Assembly: GCA_017559685.1 (NCBI GenBank)
Contig: JAFYQY010000149.1
Location: forward strand, 1 to 6,281
DNA: 6,281 nt
DNA from: Alistipes sp.
Lineage (GTDB): Bacteria > Bacteroidota > Bacteroidia > Bacteroidales > Rikenellaceae
Direction: 5' to 3'
Each line of letters begins with the position of its first letter. Within the stretch, counting starts at the first letter, position 1. A program made the position numbers and the translations under genes. The notes beneath the pieces are model-generated. The model was not told the origin of the DNA. It did not search any database and was given only the letters and a program-made list of their open reading frames with translations. This document shows, piece by piece, positions 1 through 6,116 of this stretch.

Positions 1-1
1 C

Positions 2-820
2 AACCTCACCTTCACTTCGGATATCAAGGAGGCTTTGACCGATGCGAAGTATGTAGTATCGTCGGGTGGTGCTGCTCGTAAGGCAGGTATGACCCGTGAG
101 GATTTGTTGAAGGGTAACGCAGAGATCGCTGCAGAGTTCGGTAAGAACATCAAGCAGTACTGCCCAGATGTAAAGCACATCGTTGTTATCTTCAACCCTG
201 CTGATATTACAGGTCTCATCACTTTGATCTACGCTGGTGTTAAGCCATCGCAGGTTACTACTTTGGCAGCTCTCGACTCGACTCGTCTTCGTTCGGAGTT
301 GGCTAAGTACCTCAAGGTTTCGGCTGACAAGGTTGTTAACCCACGTACTTATGGTGGTCACGGCGAGCAGATGGCAGTATTTGCATCGACTACTACTGTT
401 GATGGTACTCCACTTGCAGAGATTATCGGCACAGAGCGTATGCCACAGGCTGATTGGGATGCACTCCGTCAGCGTGTAATTCAGGGTGGTAAGAACATCA
501 TCGACCTCCGTGGCCGTTCGTCGTTCCAGAGCCCATCGCTCGTATCTATCCAGATGATCGCTGCTGCTATGGGTGGCGAGGCATTCCGTTGGCCAGCTGG
601 TTGCTATGTAAACAATGGCGAGTTCAACCACATTATGATGGCTATGGAGACTAAGCTCGACGCAAACGGTGTTGAGTGTCTCCCAGTTCACGGTACTGAG
701 GAGGAGCACGCAACTCTCGTAGAGTCGTACAAGCACCTCTGCGCACTCCGTGACGAGGTTATCGCTATGGGTGTTATCCCTGCAATTGAGGAGTGGTCTA
801 CAATCAACCCTAACCTCTAA
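2..820 (+). CDS. mdh: Malate dehydrogenase, 5'-truncated by the window edge
   Basis: This enzyme interconverts malate and oxaloacetate with NAD(H) in the cytoplasm; in anaerobic Bacteroidales it feeds the reductive branch to fumarate and succinate. The frame is open from position 2 and ends at TAA 818-820, giving 272 visible residues. Members of this Bacteroidetes type are about 330 residues, so roughly 60 N-terminal residues, including the glycine-rich NAD-binding loop, lie outside the window. A TTG at 35 is internal and is not the start, because homologous sequence (NLTFTSDIKEAL) precedes it. The LDH/MDH active-site set is visible: the mobile-loop arginines in ARKAGMTRED (visible residues 26 and 32), Asn65 in NPAD, Asp92 and Arg95 in LDSTR, and catalytic His120 in GGHGEQ (codon 359-361). 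Codon use is strongly biased, as expected for a highly expressed gene. No downstream gene on this strand follows, so it is the last gene of its transcript. Confidence 0.95.
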   Translation, partial: NLTFTSDIKEALTDAKYVVSSGGAARKAGMTREDLLKGNAEIAAEFGKNIKQYCPDVKHIVVIFNPADITGLITLIYAGVKPSQVTTLAALDSTRLRSELAKYLKVSADKVVNPRTYGGHGEQMAVFASTTTVDGTPLAEIIGTERMPQADWDALRQRVIQGGKNIIDLRGRSSFQSPSLVSIQMIAAAMGGEAFRWPAGCYVNNGEFNHIMMAMETKLDANGVECLPVHGTEEEHATLVESYKHLCALRDEVIAMGVIPAIEEWSTINPNL

Positions 821-948
821 TAAAAATCATTCTGATTGGTGAATTTTGCACCAATCTGCAAAAGCCGAGCTGCTCACATACGCCTTAGTATGCTGCGCGC
901 TCGGCTTCTTGTTTGGCACAAAATTCCCTCAATCATCTCTGATTTTTA
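821..948. repeat. Long imperfect palindrome directly after the mdh stop
   Basis: The left arm (821-854) and right arm (913-948) are imperfect inverted repeats. Read as complements they share TAAAAATCA, then TGATTG, then a G-rich and GAATTTTG block ending in CCAA, about 28 matches over 35 positions, with one short internal loop and one bulge. Inside lies a perfect 9-bp stem, AAGCCGAGC (862-870) with GCTCGGCTT (899-907), and inside that a 5-bp stem CATAC/GTATG (877-881/888-892). The left arm can also form its own hairpin, GATTGGTG/CACCAATC (834-841/849-856), so two folds compete. The right arm is also the start of the first tandem repeat. It may be a dispersed intergenic element, a transcription terminator, or both. 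The pairing is directly visible; the function is inference. Confidence 0.7.
862..914 (+). terminator. Possible terminator hairpin of mdh
   Basis: A perfect GC-rich 9-bp stem (862-870 with 899-907) encloses a smaller hairpin and is followed by a T-rich but interrupted stretch, CTTGTTT. It lies about 40 nt after the mdh stop, between convergent genes, so a role in ending the mdh transcript is reasonable. The T-tract is weak. The preceding hairpin at 834-856 (8-bp stem, 7-nt loop) could contribute instead. A further copy-specific hairpin at 998-1021, followed by TTTTG, is another candidate. Confidence 0.45.
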
Positions 949-1023
949 GGCGGATATCAAGAGGTTGTTTTTGCCATTGACGAGTTTGGATAGATCGGAG
1001 GTGGGACATTTGTCTCACCTCTT
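909..1023. repeat. Tandem direct repeat, unit 1 (about 115 bp)
   Basis: This unit begins at TTGTTTGGCACAAAATTCC and ends at CACCTCTT. It matches unit 2 with four substitutions and one T-run length difference (TTTTT against TTTT) over about 111 bp. All four substitutions fall between 974 and 989; the flanks are otherwise identical. The unit ends in an inverted repeat at 998-1021, GAGGTGGGACA with TGTCTCACCTC, which pairs fully if one G-T wobble is allowed, leaving a 2-nt centre. No credible gene is encoded here. Confidence 0.9.
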
Positions 1024-1137
1024 TTGTTTGGCACAAAATTCCCTCAATCATCTCTGATTTTAGGCGGATATCAAGAGGTTGTTTTTGTCCTTGACGATTT
1101 TGAATAGATCGGAGGTGGGACATTTGTCTCACCTCTG
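1024..1137. repeat. Tandem direct repeat, unit 2 (about 114 bp)
   Basis: This second copy directly abuts unit 1. It carries the same blocks: TTTGGCACAAAATTCC, CTCAATCATCTCTG, GGCGGATATCAAGAGG, the variable stretch (1088-1103), and the terminal inverted repeat at 1112-1135, which is identical to that of unit 1. Unlike unit 1 it has no left inverted arm in front of it, so only unit 1 takes part in the long palindrome. Confidence 0.9.
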
Positions 1138-1160
1138 ATTTTTAGGGGAATACAAGGTTG
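1131..1160. repeat. Degenerate partial third repeat copy
   Basis: The string CTCTGATTTTTAGG followed by GGAATACAAGGTTG resembles the internal part of the full units (CTCTGATTTTTAGGCGGATATCAAGAGGTTG split over 937-967) with a few deletions. It overlaps the end of unit 2 at CACCTCTG, as if the third copy lost its first ~25 bases. Just after it, ACAAGG/CCTTGT (1152-1157/1165-1170) forms a small 6-bp hairpin. Confidence 0.55.
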
Positions 1161-1175
1161 TTATCCTTGTTATTT

Positions 1176-1249
1176 AATGCCATTCAGCGAACAAAGTGAG
1201 CGAATGTTATTAAGTGAGCCTTGGCGAACGAATGCCATTCAATGCCATA
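1176..1249. repeat. Cluster of short direct repeats in the convergent intergenic region
   Basis: AATGCCATTCA occurs at 1176-1186 and again at 1231-1241, with a shortened third copy, AATGCCATA, at 1241-1249. Between them AAGTGAGC occurs at 1194-1201 and 1212-1219, each followed at different distances by CGAATG. GAATG and CATTC blocks make several small inverted pairings possible. No open frame of note covers it, so it is probably a degenerate intergenic repeat. Function unknown. Confidence 0.55.
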
Positions 1250-1250
1250 A

Positions 1251-1285
1251 AATAAAAAAAAGCCAATGACTAAAGGCCATTGGCT
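1251..1285 (-). terminator. Intrinsic terminator of the phosphoesterase gene
   Basis: Read on the minus strand, the perfect 8-bp stem AGCCAATG/CATTGGCT (1278-1285 with 1261-1268, 9-nt loop) is followed at once by a run of seven T and a further T-rich stretch (1260 down to 1251). It starts 21 nt after the stop codon of the gene ending at 1307. This is the clearest terminator in the window and marks the end of the minus-strand pair. Confidence 0.88.
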
Positions 1286-1306
1286 AAAAGCAAAAGTTCC
1301 CACTCC

Positions 1307-3778
1307 TTACTGCTTTGCAGCAGTAATAGAGTAGTCGGTACCTTCGGTAATCTTGGTCTCGGTGTAGACGTTGCCGAAGCGGTCGATAGCCTCGACCTTG
1401 ATTTGGGCATCTTTGTTCTTCAGTTTGTACTGATACATATGGTAGCACTCGTCACGTGCACCGCCTGTGCCGTCGTTGTAGCCCATAATGCCGAGCATAA
1501 GTCCCGTAACGTAGGTGTCGTTGCTGGTGGCGGTTTTTGGCACGAATGGCGATTCGTATGAGCCGTCGCCCGTAAAGTTTTCGAGCGTTGGTCGGCGAAC
1601 GAATGGCACCTTGGTCATATTGCCTGTGTAGACACCATCTTCGTAGACCTTAACAGTCCACTTGCTATCGGCAAAGTAGATGTTTGCCAAGAGGGTATCC
1701 TCGCTGAAAGTGAAGGCGTAGTAGCCCTTTGTTGCCGAGGTGTCGCCCTCGGGTTTTGCTGCACCTGTGATGGCGTTACCACGATAGAGACGCATCTGGT
1801 GTGAACGGGTGTTCATTCCGTCGTGATATCCTATGTGATACCAATCTGTGAGATCTTTGTCCTCGCCCACGAATACGCCATATCCGCAAGGTACGCCGTC
1901 GCCACATAGATTTGTTTTCCACCACGCACCGCATACGGCGCCCATCACGTGCTCCTCTATGTTGGTATAGACGGTTCCCTCCTTCGCATACTCGTAGTTC
2001 CACACAAAGTGGCGGTGACCCGAAATGATGTGCATCTTCTTGAAGGTGTTCAAGAGATTCATTACCTCAGGAGTGTTGTAGAGTGTGTTATCCTTCATCA
2101 TAGGGATATGTACGCAGAACAATACGGTGTGATCCTTTGGTACGAGTGCCAAATCTTGCTTCAGCCACTCGACCTGCTCGTTCAAGAAGCCGAGCTTCGA
2201 ACTCTGCGACGTATGACTCGTGTAGTAGATGTTGCGCATACCTATAATATGCACATCGCCACGGTTGAACGAGTAGTTTACAGGACCGAAAACCTCCTCG
2301 TGCTCACGCTGTGCTACGATATTGTAGGTCGAGTTGTAGGCATCGGGGAAGGCTGGTTGTGTTGCGTTGTAGAATGTGCAGTCGTGGTTGCCCATAACGT
2401 GGAATACTGGCATTCCGACCCTCTGCACCGCAAAACCGTCTCGCATAGGTACTCGGTAAGGGCCTCTGTTGGCCGAAGAACTGTTCGAGATGATGTCGCC
2501 CAACGAAATACCGTAGCAAGGTATCGTTTTTGAGAGTTCGTCATAGTGTGCTCTAATGCCCGGTACCGCCTCGGTGTAGAAGCGGTTGAGCGAAGCCTCG
2601 CCCGATACCTGAGGGTCGCCAAAGGTGAAGAGTGCGAACTTCTTCTCCTTGCCACCTGCGATAGGGGTGAGTGTAAAGTTGTACTGCGGAGAACTGCTCG
2701 GATACTTTTTCCAGAAACAAGCCTGTCCTACCTCGTTTATCGGCACTTCGTACTCCGACGGCAACGTTATATAAATATAGTATGTGTCGGTCGAAACGTC
2801 CAACGAGTAGTAGCCCTGTGCGTTGGTTGTTACGATTGTGAAACCATCGCTTACGGGCACATTTGCAATAGGCTTTCCGCTGTTGTCTTTAACGTAGCCG
2901 TAGATTGTCTTATATCGTACGATTAACTGCTCTTCCTCGCTTGCGAATGGCTCCAAATTGCCGCCAATACCAGCCTTGTAGGTTATTGCCTTGAACTCAC
3001 GTACAACGCCCGCCTTTACGACTGTCGAAGGCGACCACGTTGAGATCATCTTCTCGCCCGAAGCCTCGATAAACTCGATTGAACACTCGCCAATATTGCC
3101 CGACGGAATAGCTATAAAGAGTGGCTCGGCAATAGTTGTCGAGAGCACGAAATTATCTGGCAACGAGTAGGTTATAGTGTTGCTACACTCCTCGTTTGGG
3201 GCGATTGTGGCGGTCGAGCAATCAACGCTAAAGATGCCCGAAAGTTTCGCTCCCGTTTTCGATGTGATAACCACCTTGTCGAGTACGACGCCCTCCTTCT
3301 CGGCCTTTACGGGGAGTCGCAAAACGCCTGCAAGATGAGAGAGGTTGACGCTGTTAGTTGTGGTTGTTGCATAGCCGCACATCGGGGCACTCTCGGTCGA
3401 GAATGTGCCGTCAATATAGCTCTGCTCGGCAGGGAAAACTACCTTCGGTGCGGTGGCGGATGTTGCCTCGGTATATGGGTAGGTTATGCAGTAAGGTGAC
3501 TTAATGCCGCCATCTACGGTAAACGACGCCGAAGCTCTGTTCTCGGGGTTGATGTCGGCCGAGGTCGAGCACTCGCCGTTGATTGCGATTTTGTCACCTT
3601 CGCTCCAATATACGGGGTAGTAGTCGCCGACCTTGTTGCCTAAAGATGTTCGAGTCTGCTCCAACGAAATGGTCAACGTGGTTGAACCATTGGTTGGTGT
3701 GATGTCGTCGCCACTATTTACGCAAGCGGTAAAGAGTAGTGCGACGGATGCGAATGTGTATATTAAAACTCTTTTCAT
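1307..3778 (-). CDS. Exported lipoprotein: fimbrillin-like domain plus calcineurin-like metallophosphoesterase
   Basis: The product has 823 residues. A lipoprotein signal peptide ends in the lipobox LFTAC (Cys19), and Asp24-Asp25 follow, which may fit a surface-export signal. Residues ~30-265 look like a fimbrillin/Mfa-like adhesin domain (TRTSLG, then VYWSEGDKIAING). Residues ~290-372 form a MetallophosN-type beta-sandwich (TIYGYVKDNSGKPIANVPVS). Residues ~380-610 are the phosphoesterase core: D388-P-Q390, G427-D428, GNHD (463-466), H557 in VHIPM, and GHRH (587-590). The rest, ending near IDRFGNVY, matches a MetallophosC domain. The usual first-motif histidine is Gln390, a variation I associate with this subfamily. 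The expected activity is metal-dependent cleavage of a phosphomono- or diester outside the cytoplasm; the substrate is unknown. ATG 3776-3778 is chosen because the signal peptide begins there. The upstream stop lies 8 nt before, so translation is probably coupled within one operon. Confidence 0.88.
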   Translation of the reverse strand: MKRVLIYTFASVALLFTACVNSGDDITPTNGSTTLTISLEQTRTSLGNKVGDYYPVYWSEGDKIAINGECSTSADINPENRASASFTVDGGIKSPYCITYPYTEATSATAPKVVFPAEQSYIDGTFSTESAPMCGYATTTTNSVNLSHLAGVLRLPVKAEKEGVVLDKVVITSKTGAKLSGIFSVDCSTATIAPNEECSNTITYSLPDNFVLSTTIAEPLFIAIPSGNIGECSIEFIEASGEKMISTWSPSTVVKAGVVREFKAITYKAGIGGNLEPFASEEEQLIVRYKTIYGYVKDNSGKPIANVPVSDGFTIVTTNAQGYYSLDVSTDTYYIYITLPSEYEVPINEVGQACFWKKYPSSSPQYNFTLTPIAGGKEKKFALFTFGDPQVSGEASLNRFYTEAVPGIRAHYDELSKTIPCYGISLGDIISNSSSANRGPYRVPMRDGFAVQRVGMPVFHVMGNHDCTFYNATQPAFPDAYNSTYNIVAQREHEEVFGPVNYSFNRGDVHIIGMRNIYYTSHTSQSSKLGFLNEQVEWLKQDLALVPKDHTVLFCVHIPMMKDNTLYNTPEVMNLLNTFKKMHIISGHRHFVWNYEYAKEGTVYTNIEEHVMGAVCGAWWKTNLCGDGVPCGYGVFVGEDKDLTDWYHIGYHDGMNTRSHQMRLYRGNAITGAAKPEGDTSATKGYYAFTFSEDTLLANIYFADSKWTVKVYEDGVYTGNMTKVPFVRRPTLENFTGDGSYESPFVPKTATSNDTYVTGLMLGIMGYNDGTGGARDECYHMYQYKLKNKDAQIKVEAIDRFGNVYTETKITEGTDYSITAAKQ

Positions 3779-3786
3779 ATTCTAAG

Positions 3787-5340
3787 TTAGTTATTCTCTT
3801 TAAGCCACATTTTATCGCCCAGGTAGAAGTAGAGCGTACCGTATGAGTATCGGCCCGTCTGCGCACCTCGGTCGAAAGTTATCCAGAGGTAACGCTCGTA
3901 GTTGCCGTATGGAACAGGTACTATGGTAGGCCAACCACGGAAACCACCATTGGCATATTGCTGCTGGAAAGTGCCCTCGTAGCGAAGGGTAGGGTAGTCA
4001 TATATATAATATGTAGTGCCCGGACCACCGCTCAACACATATCGTCTACCGCCTACGGTTGTGATGCGTAGCCCCGTGTTGTTGTTCTTTGGCGATTCGG
4101 CAATCATCTCGTATGGTCCGTTCCAGTTGTCGCTTTCGCAGAGGAATGTGGTCCACGACTTATTCTTTAAGGCGCAGTAAGCCAAACGCCACTTCTTCGC
4201 CTCGCTGTCGTAGAAGAAATCGGGATCCTCGGTGCCCTTGTGTTTTGCACGTGAGTAGTTGTGCGGGAAATCAAGTTCCTTGCACTCTAGGAAGTGCATA
4301 CCGTGCAGAATATCGCTCTTTGTTGAGCAGTAGGCAAGAATGTGGGTATCGGCGTGCGTTGTGGTTATTACGAGATACTCCTTGTTTGCCTCGTCGTATA
4401 CCACCTTTGTAGCGTGGAAGCCGTAAATTTTTCCGTCGCCCTTTCCGAAGAATAGTGCACCCTCCAACTTCAATTCGTAGGAGTCGATATCGAGCGAGTA
4501 TACTCCCTGATAGGAGTCACGAATCTGCTCGAAACCTCGTGTGGTGAAGCAGATGTAAAGTTTCCCGTCGCGAATAAGCGGTGTTCCGTCACTCTTCTGC
4601 ACAATTTGAGGGTCTGCCTGTCCTGTACCACAAGTAAGCAGACTCTGAGTCTTGAGGAGTGCAACCTTGCCGTTCTTAGGGAGAGAAACTGTTATGCCGA
4701 ATGAATCCTTTATGCAACTGTCAATATCACGCTTGTCGTGCGCTACGCTGTAGAGTAACTTGGCCTCTCCATTATCGTAGAGGCGGAAAACGTGGAATCG
4801 CATACCAGTATATTGTACTCTCAACGCCACCTCCTTGCTCTTTTCAGTCTCCGCTTCGGCAAGGAGCTTTTGCTCGCCATTGCTCTCTAAAACGGAGCAG
4901 ATTCTGCCGCCCTTGTAGGTGGTTTTTACTACATCGCCCTTACCCTCGTTCGGGTAGAAGATGATGCCGACCTCCTCGTTTTTATCTAGGTTGCCAAATG
5001 TCGCCTCGTAGCATAAGTAAGGGTGAAATGCACCCACTCGCAAAGTGGCCGATGCACCCTCTTTTGCAGCCTCGATGTTGAGTGTGCGACCTTCCTGGAC
5101 TAACTTGGGAGTGGAGGTTGCGTGCTCAATAATGATGTTTGCCGAGTTCTTTAAGAATAGATCGGTACCCTCCATATTGATTTGACTCATAACCTTTTGA
5201 GAGTTGTAGAAGTTGCGCACAAACGATTGGCGCACAAAGGTCATTTCGTTGAGGTTTACTTCGTTTAGGGGCGTTTGAGCCGATGCCGAAAAGAGGGCGT
5301 AGACGGCCAATGATAGGAGAGTAAAGAGTCTAAGTTTCAT
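3787..5340 (-). CDS. Secreted protein with jelly-roll and GH43/GH32-like beta-propeller
   Basis: The product has 517 residues and a type I signal peptide (KLR, hydrophobic stretch to residue 18, cleavage likely after A19-S-A21). No lipobox cysteine is present, so it should be periplasmic or secreted. Residues ~25-235 look like an all-beta jelly-roll of the laminin/concanavalin type (FHVFRLYDNGEAKLLYS). Residues ~238-517 have the repeated short beta-strand pattern of a five-bladed propeller, with motifs in order ADPQIV (242-247), GFHATKVVYD (307-316), TTTHAD (326-331), TEDPDFFYD (370-378), KKWRLAYC (382-389) and GGFRGWPTIVP (465-475). Asp243 and Glu371/Asp372 are candidates for the catalytic acids of a GH43-like site; this is inferred from position only. 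The likely role is glycan binding or hydrolysis. It is the first gene of the pair with the phosphoesterase. No SusC/SusD partner or regulator is seen nearby. It could also be a non-catalytic propeller. Confidence 0.8.
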   Translation of the reverse strand: MKLRLFTLLSLAVYALFSASAQTPLNEVNLNEMTFVRQSFVRNFYNSQKVMSQINMEGTDLFLKNSANIIIEHATSTPKLVQEGRTLNIEAAKEGASATLRVGAFHPYLCYEATFGNLDKNEEVGIIFYPNEGKGDVVKTTYKGGRICSVLESNGEQKLLAEAETEKSKEVALRVQYTGMRFHVFRLYDNGEAKLLYSVAHDKRDIDSCIKDSFGITVSLPKNGKVALLKTQSLLTCGTGQADPQIVQKSDGTPLIRDGKLYICFTTRGFEQIRDSYQGVYSLDIDSYELKLEGALFFGKGDGKIYGFHATKVVYDEANKEYLVITTTHADTHILAYCSTKSDILHGMHFLECKELDFPHNYSRAKHKGTEDPDFFYDSEAKKWRLAYCALKNKSWTTFLCESDNWNGPYEMIAESPKNNNTGLRITTVGGRRYVLSGGPGTTYYIYDYPTLRYEGTFQQQYANGGFRGWPTIVPVPYGNYERYLWITFDRGAQTGRYSYGTLYFYLGDKMWLKENN

Positions 5341-5363
5341 CGAAAAGTTGCGGTTAGTTTCTA

Positions 5364-5371
5364 CAAAGATA
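5364..5371 (-). promoter_or_regulatory. Candidate -7 promoter element of the propeller/phosphoesterase operon
   Basis: Read on the minus strand this is TATCTTTG, a full match to the Bacteroidetes -7 consensus TAnnTTTG, and the same octamer as in the promoter at 6016-6023. It would start transcription near 5358, leaving a leader of about 18 nt before the ATG at 5340. No TTTG or TTG element stands at the expected -33 distance; the region there is only AT-rich, so the promoter may be weak or need an activator. Confidence 0.55.
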
Positions 5372-5392
5372 TAAAAAATCTTGCAGATATTT
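5372..5392 (-). terminator. Weak AT-rich terminator candidate after the cyclo-ligase gene
   Basis: On the minus strand AAATATCT, a GCA loop and AGATTTTTT form a mostly A-T stem with one mismatch that runs into a T tract, about 22 nt after the stop at 5414. The stem is short and poor in GC, so it may let transcription through into the propeller gene 73 nt further on. Confidence 0.3.
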
Positions 5393-5413
5393 TATATTGC
5401 CGCAAAAAAAATG

Positions 5414-5953
5414 TTAAATCGAGATGACGCAATCGAGCACTTTGTCGTGCGCCTCGGTCGGCAAATTTTCGACTATTTGACAAGGGTAGCAAACACCAAT
5501 TGTGTACGCTCGGAAATCCTTGTGTGATAGGTATTTGTCGTAGAAACCCTTGCCACGACCGCAACGTGCTCCGTCGAGTGTAAAAACTACTCCCGGCACT
5601 ACCATAACGTCGATTTCGCTCGGCTTAACGGGAGCGGTAGCGGTGGGCTCCATAATGCCGAAAGCACCTATTTCGACACCCTCGGAAATGTCATAAAAAT
5701 TCATCTCGTCGCCTGCGATGCGAGGCACGACCACACGCTTGTTTTGACGCAGAAGATCCTCTATAAAGTCGCTGGTTTGAGGCTCATCGGGCAGAGCGAC
5801 AAAGAGCGCAACGACCGAAGCGTCGGAAATCTTGTCGAGTTGCTCTAACTTGCTGAAAATCTGCGAGGAAAATGTTTGTTTTTCCTCGGCAGAGAGCTTT
5901 GCAATCTCGGCTCGAATCTCCTTGCGCAGAGTGCGTTTTTCGGTCGTATTCAT
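5414..5953 (-). CDS. 5-formyltetrahydrofolate cyclo-ligase
   Basis: This cytoplasmic enzyme (also called 5,10-methenyltetrahydrofolate synthetase) converts 5-formyltetrahydrofolate to 5,10-methenyltetrahydrofolate using ATP, returning an inactive folate to one-carbon metabolism. The protein has 179 residues, within the usual 180-200 range. Visible family motifs are the basic N-terminus KRTLRKEIR (6-14), FVALPDEPQT (51-60), KRVVVPRI (72-79), the phosphate-binding loop GRGKGFYD (132-139), and the C-terminal LPTEAHDKVLD (164-174). The frame stays open up to 6094, but ATG 5951-5953 is preferred: MNTTEKRTLRKEIR fits the family N-terminus, and the 47 upstream residues look unlike any folate enzyme and would run across the divergent promoter. 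The E. coli counterpart is called ygfA or fau. It is probably transcribed alone from the 163-bp divergent region. Confidence 0.93.
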   Translation of the reverse strand: MNTTEKRTLRKEIRAEIAKLSAEEKQTFSSQIFSKLEQLDKISDASVVALFVALPDEPQTSDFIEDLLRQNKRVVVPRIAGDEMNFYDISEGVEIGAFGIMEPTATAPVKPSEIDVMVVPGVVFTLDGARCGRGKGFYDKYLSHKDFRAYTIGVCYPCQIVENLPTEAHDKVLDCVISI

Positions 5954-5992
5954 AAAAACTTTGTTTTTAGTAACAAAAAATCGGTGAAAAGT

Positions 5993-6023
5993 GTTGTTAT
6001 TTCGCAAACAATGCCTATCTTTG
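5993..6023 (+). promoter_or_regulatory. Bacteroidetes-type promoter of the cytochrome b subunit gene
   Basis: A GTTG element at 5993-5996 is separated by 19 bp from TATCTTTG at 6016-6023, matching the Bacteroidetes primary sigma factor pattern (TTG/TTTG at -33 and TAnnTTTG at -7) at its usual spacing. Transcription should begin near 6029, giving a leader of about 88 nt before the ATG at 6117. It lies in the spacer between the divergent cyclo-ligase and cytochrome genes. Confidence 0.78.
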
Positions 6024-6029
6024 TAGTTA

Positions 6030-6047
6030 GGTATGCGTGTGCGTACC
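6030..6047 (+). promoter_or_regulatory. Stem-loop at the predicted 5' end of the cytochrome b mRNA
   Basis: GGTATGCG (6030-6037) pairs with TGCGTACC (6040-6047), allowing two G-T wobbles. Because the predicted transcription start is within a base or two of 6030, the mRNA would begin with this hairpin, a position known in other bacteria to protect transcripts from 5'-end decay. The rest of the leader (6048-6116) is A/T-rich and has no Shine-Dalgarno sequence. Confidence 0.4.
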
Positions 6048-6116
6048 CGCAGAAAGACGATTGCAAAGAACAAACTTTTCACAAATATACACAAATCTTA
6101 AATTTAATTAAAAATT

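Noticed and set aside
237..479. Open frame of 80 codons on the plus strand
   Set aside because: It lies wholly inside mdh in another frame and its composition follows the codon bias of that gene; no family resemblance.
909..1137. CRISPR array
   Set aside because: The repeats are about 114 bp and abut one another without regular short spacers, and no cas genes are visible.
821..1160. Insertion sequence or integration site
   Set aside because: No transposase or integrase fragment, and no target-site duplication or tRNA end was found at the edges; only the palindrome and repeats are present.
1280..1561. Open frame of 93 codons on the plus strand starting inside the terminator hairpin
   Set aside because: It is antisense to the end of the phosphoesterase gene and begins within its terminator; no recognisable domain.
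1949..2533. Open frame of 194 codons on the plus strand
   Set aside because: It is antisense to the phosphoesterase core, whose motifs are clear on the other strand. The length reflects codon bias, not a gene.
5970..6010. Possible minus-strand promoter for the cyclo-ligase gene (TTTG, 23-bp spacer, ATTTTTTG)
   Set aside because: The -7 element has AT instead of TA and the spacer is longer than usual, so I could not support a call, although a promoter must lie in this spacer.
5954..6094. N-terminal extension of the cyclo-ligase by 47 residues
   Set aside because: The added residues do not resemble the family and would put the start inside the sdhC leader; the ATG at 5953 gives a normal-length protein.
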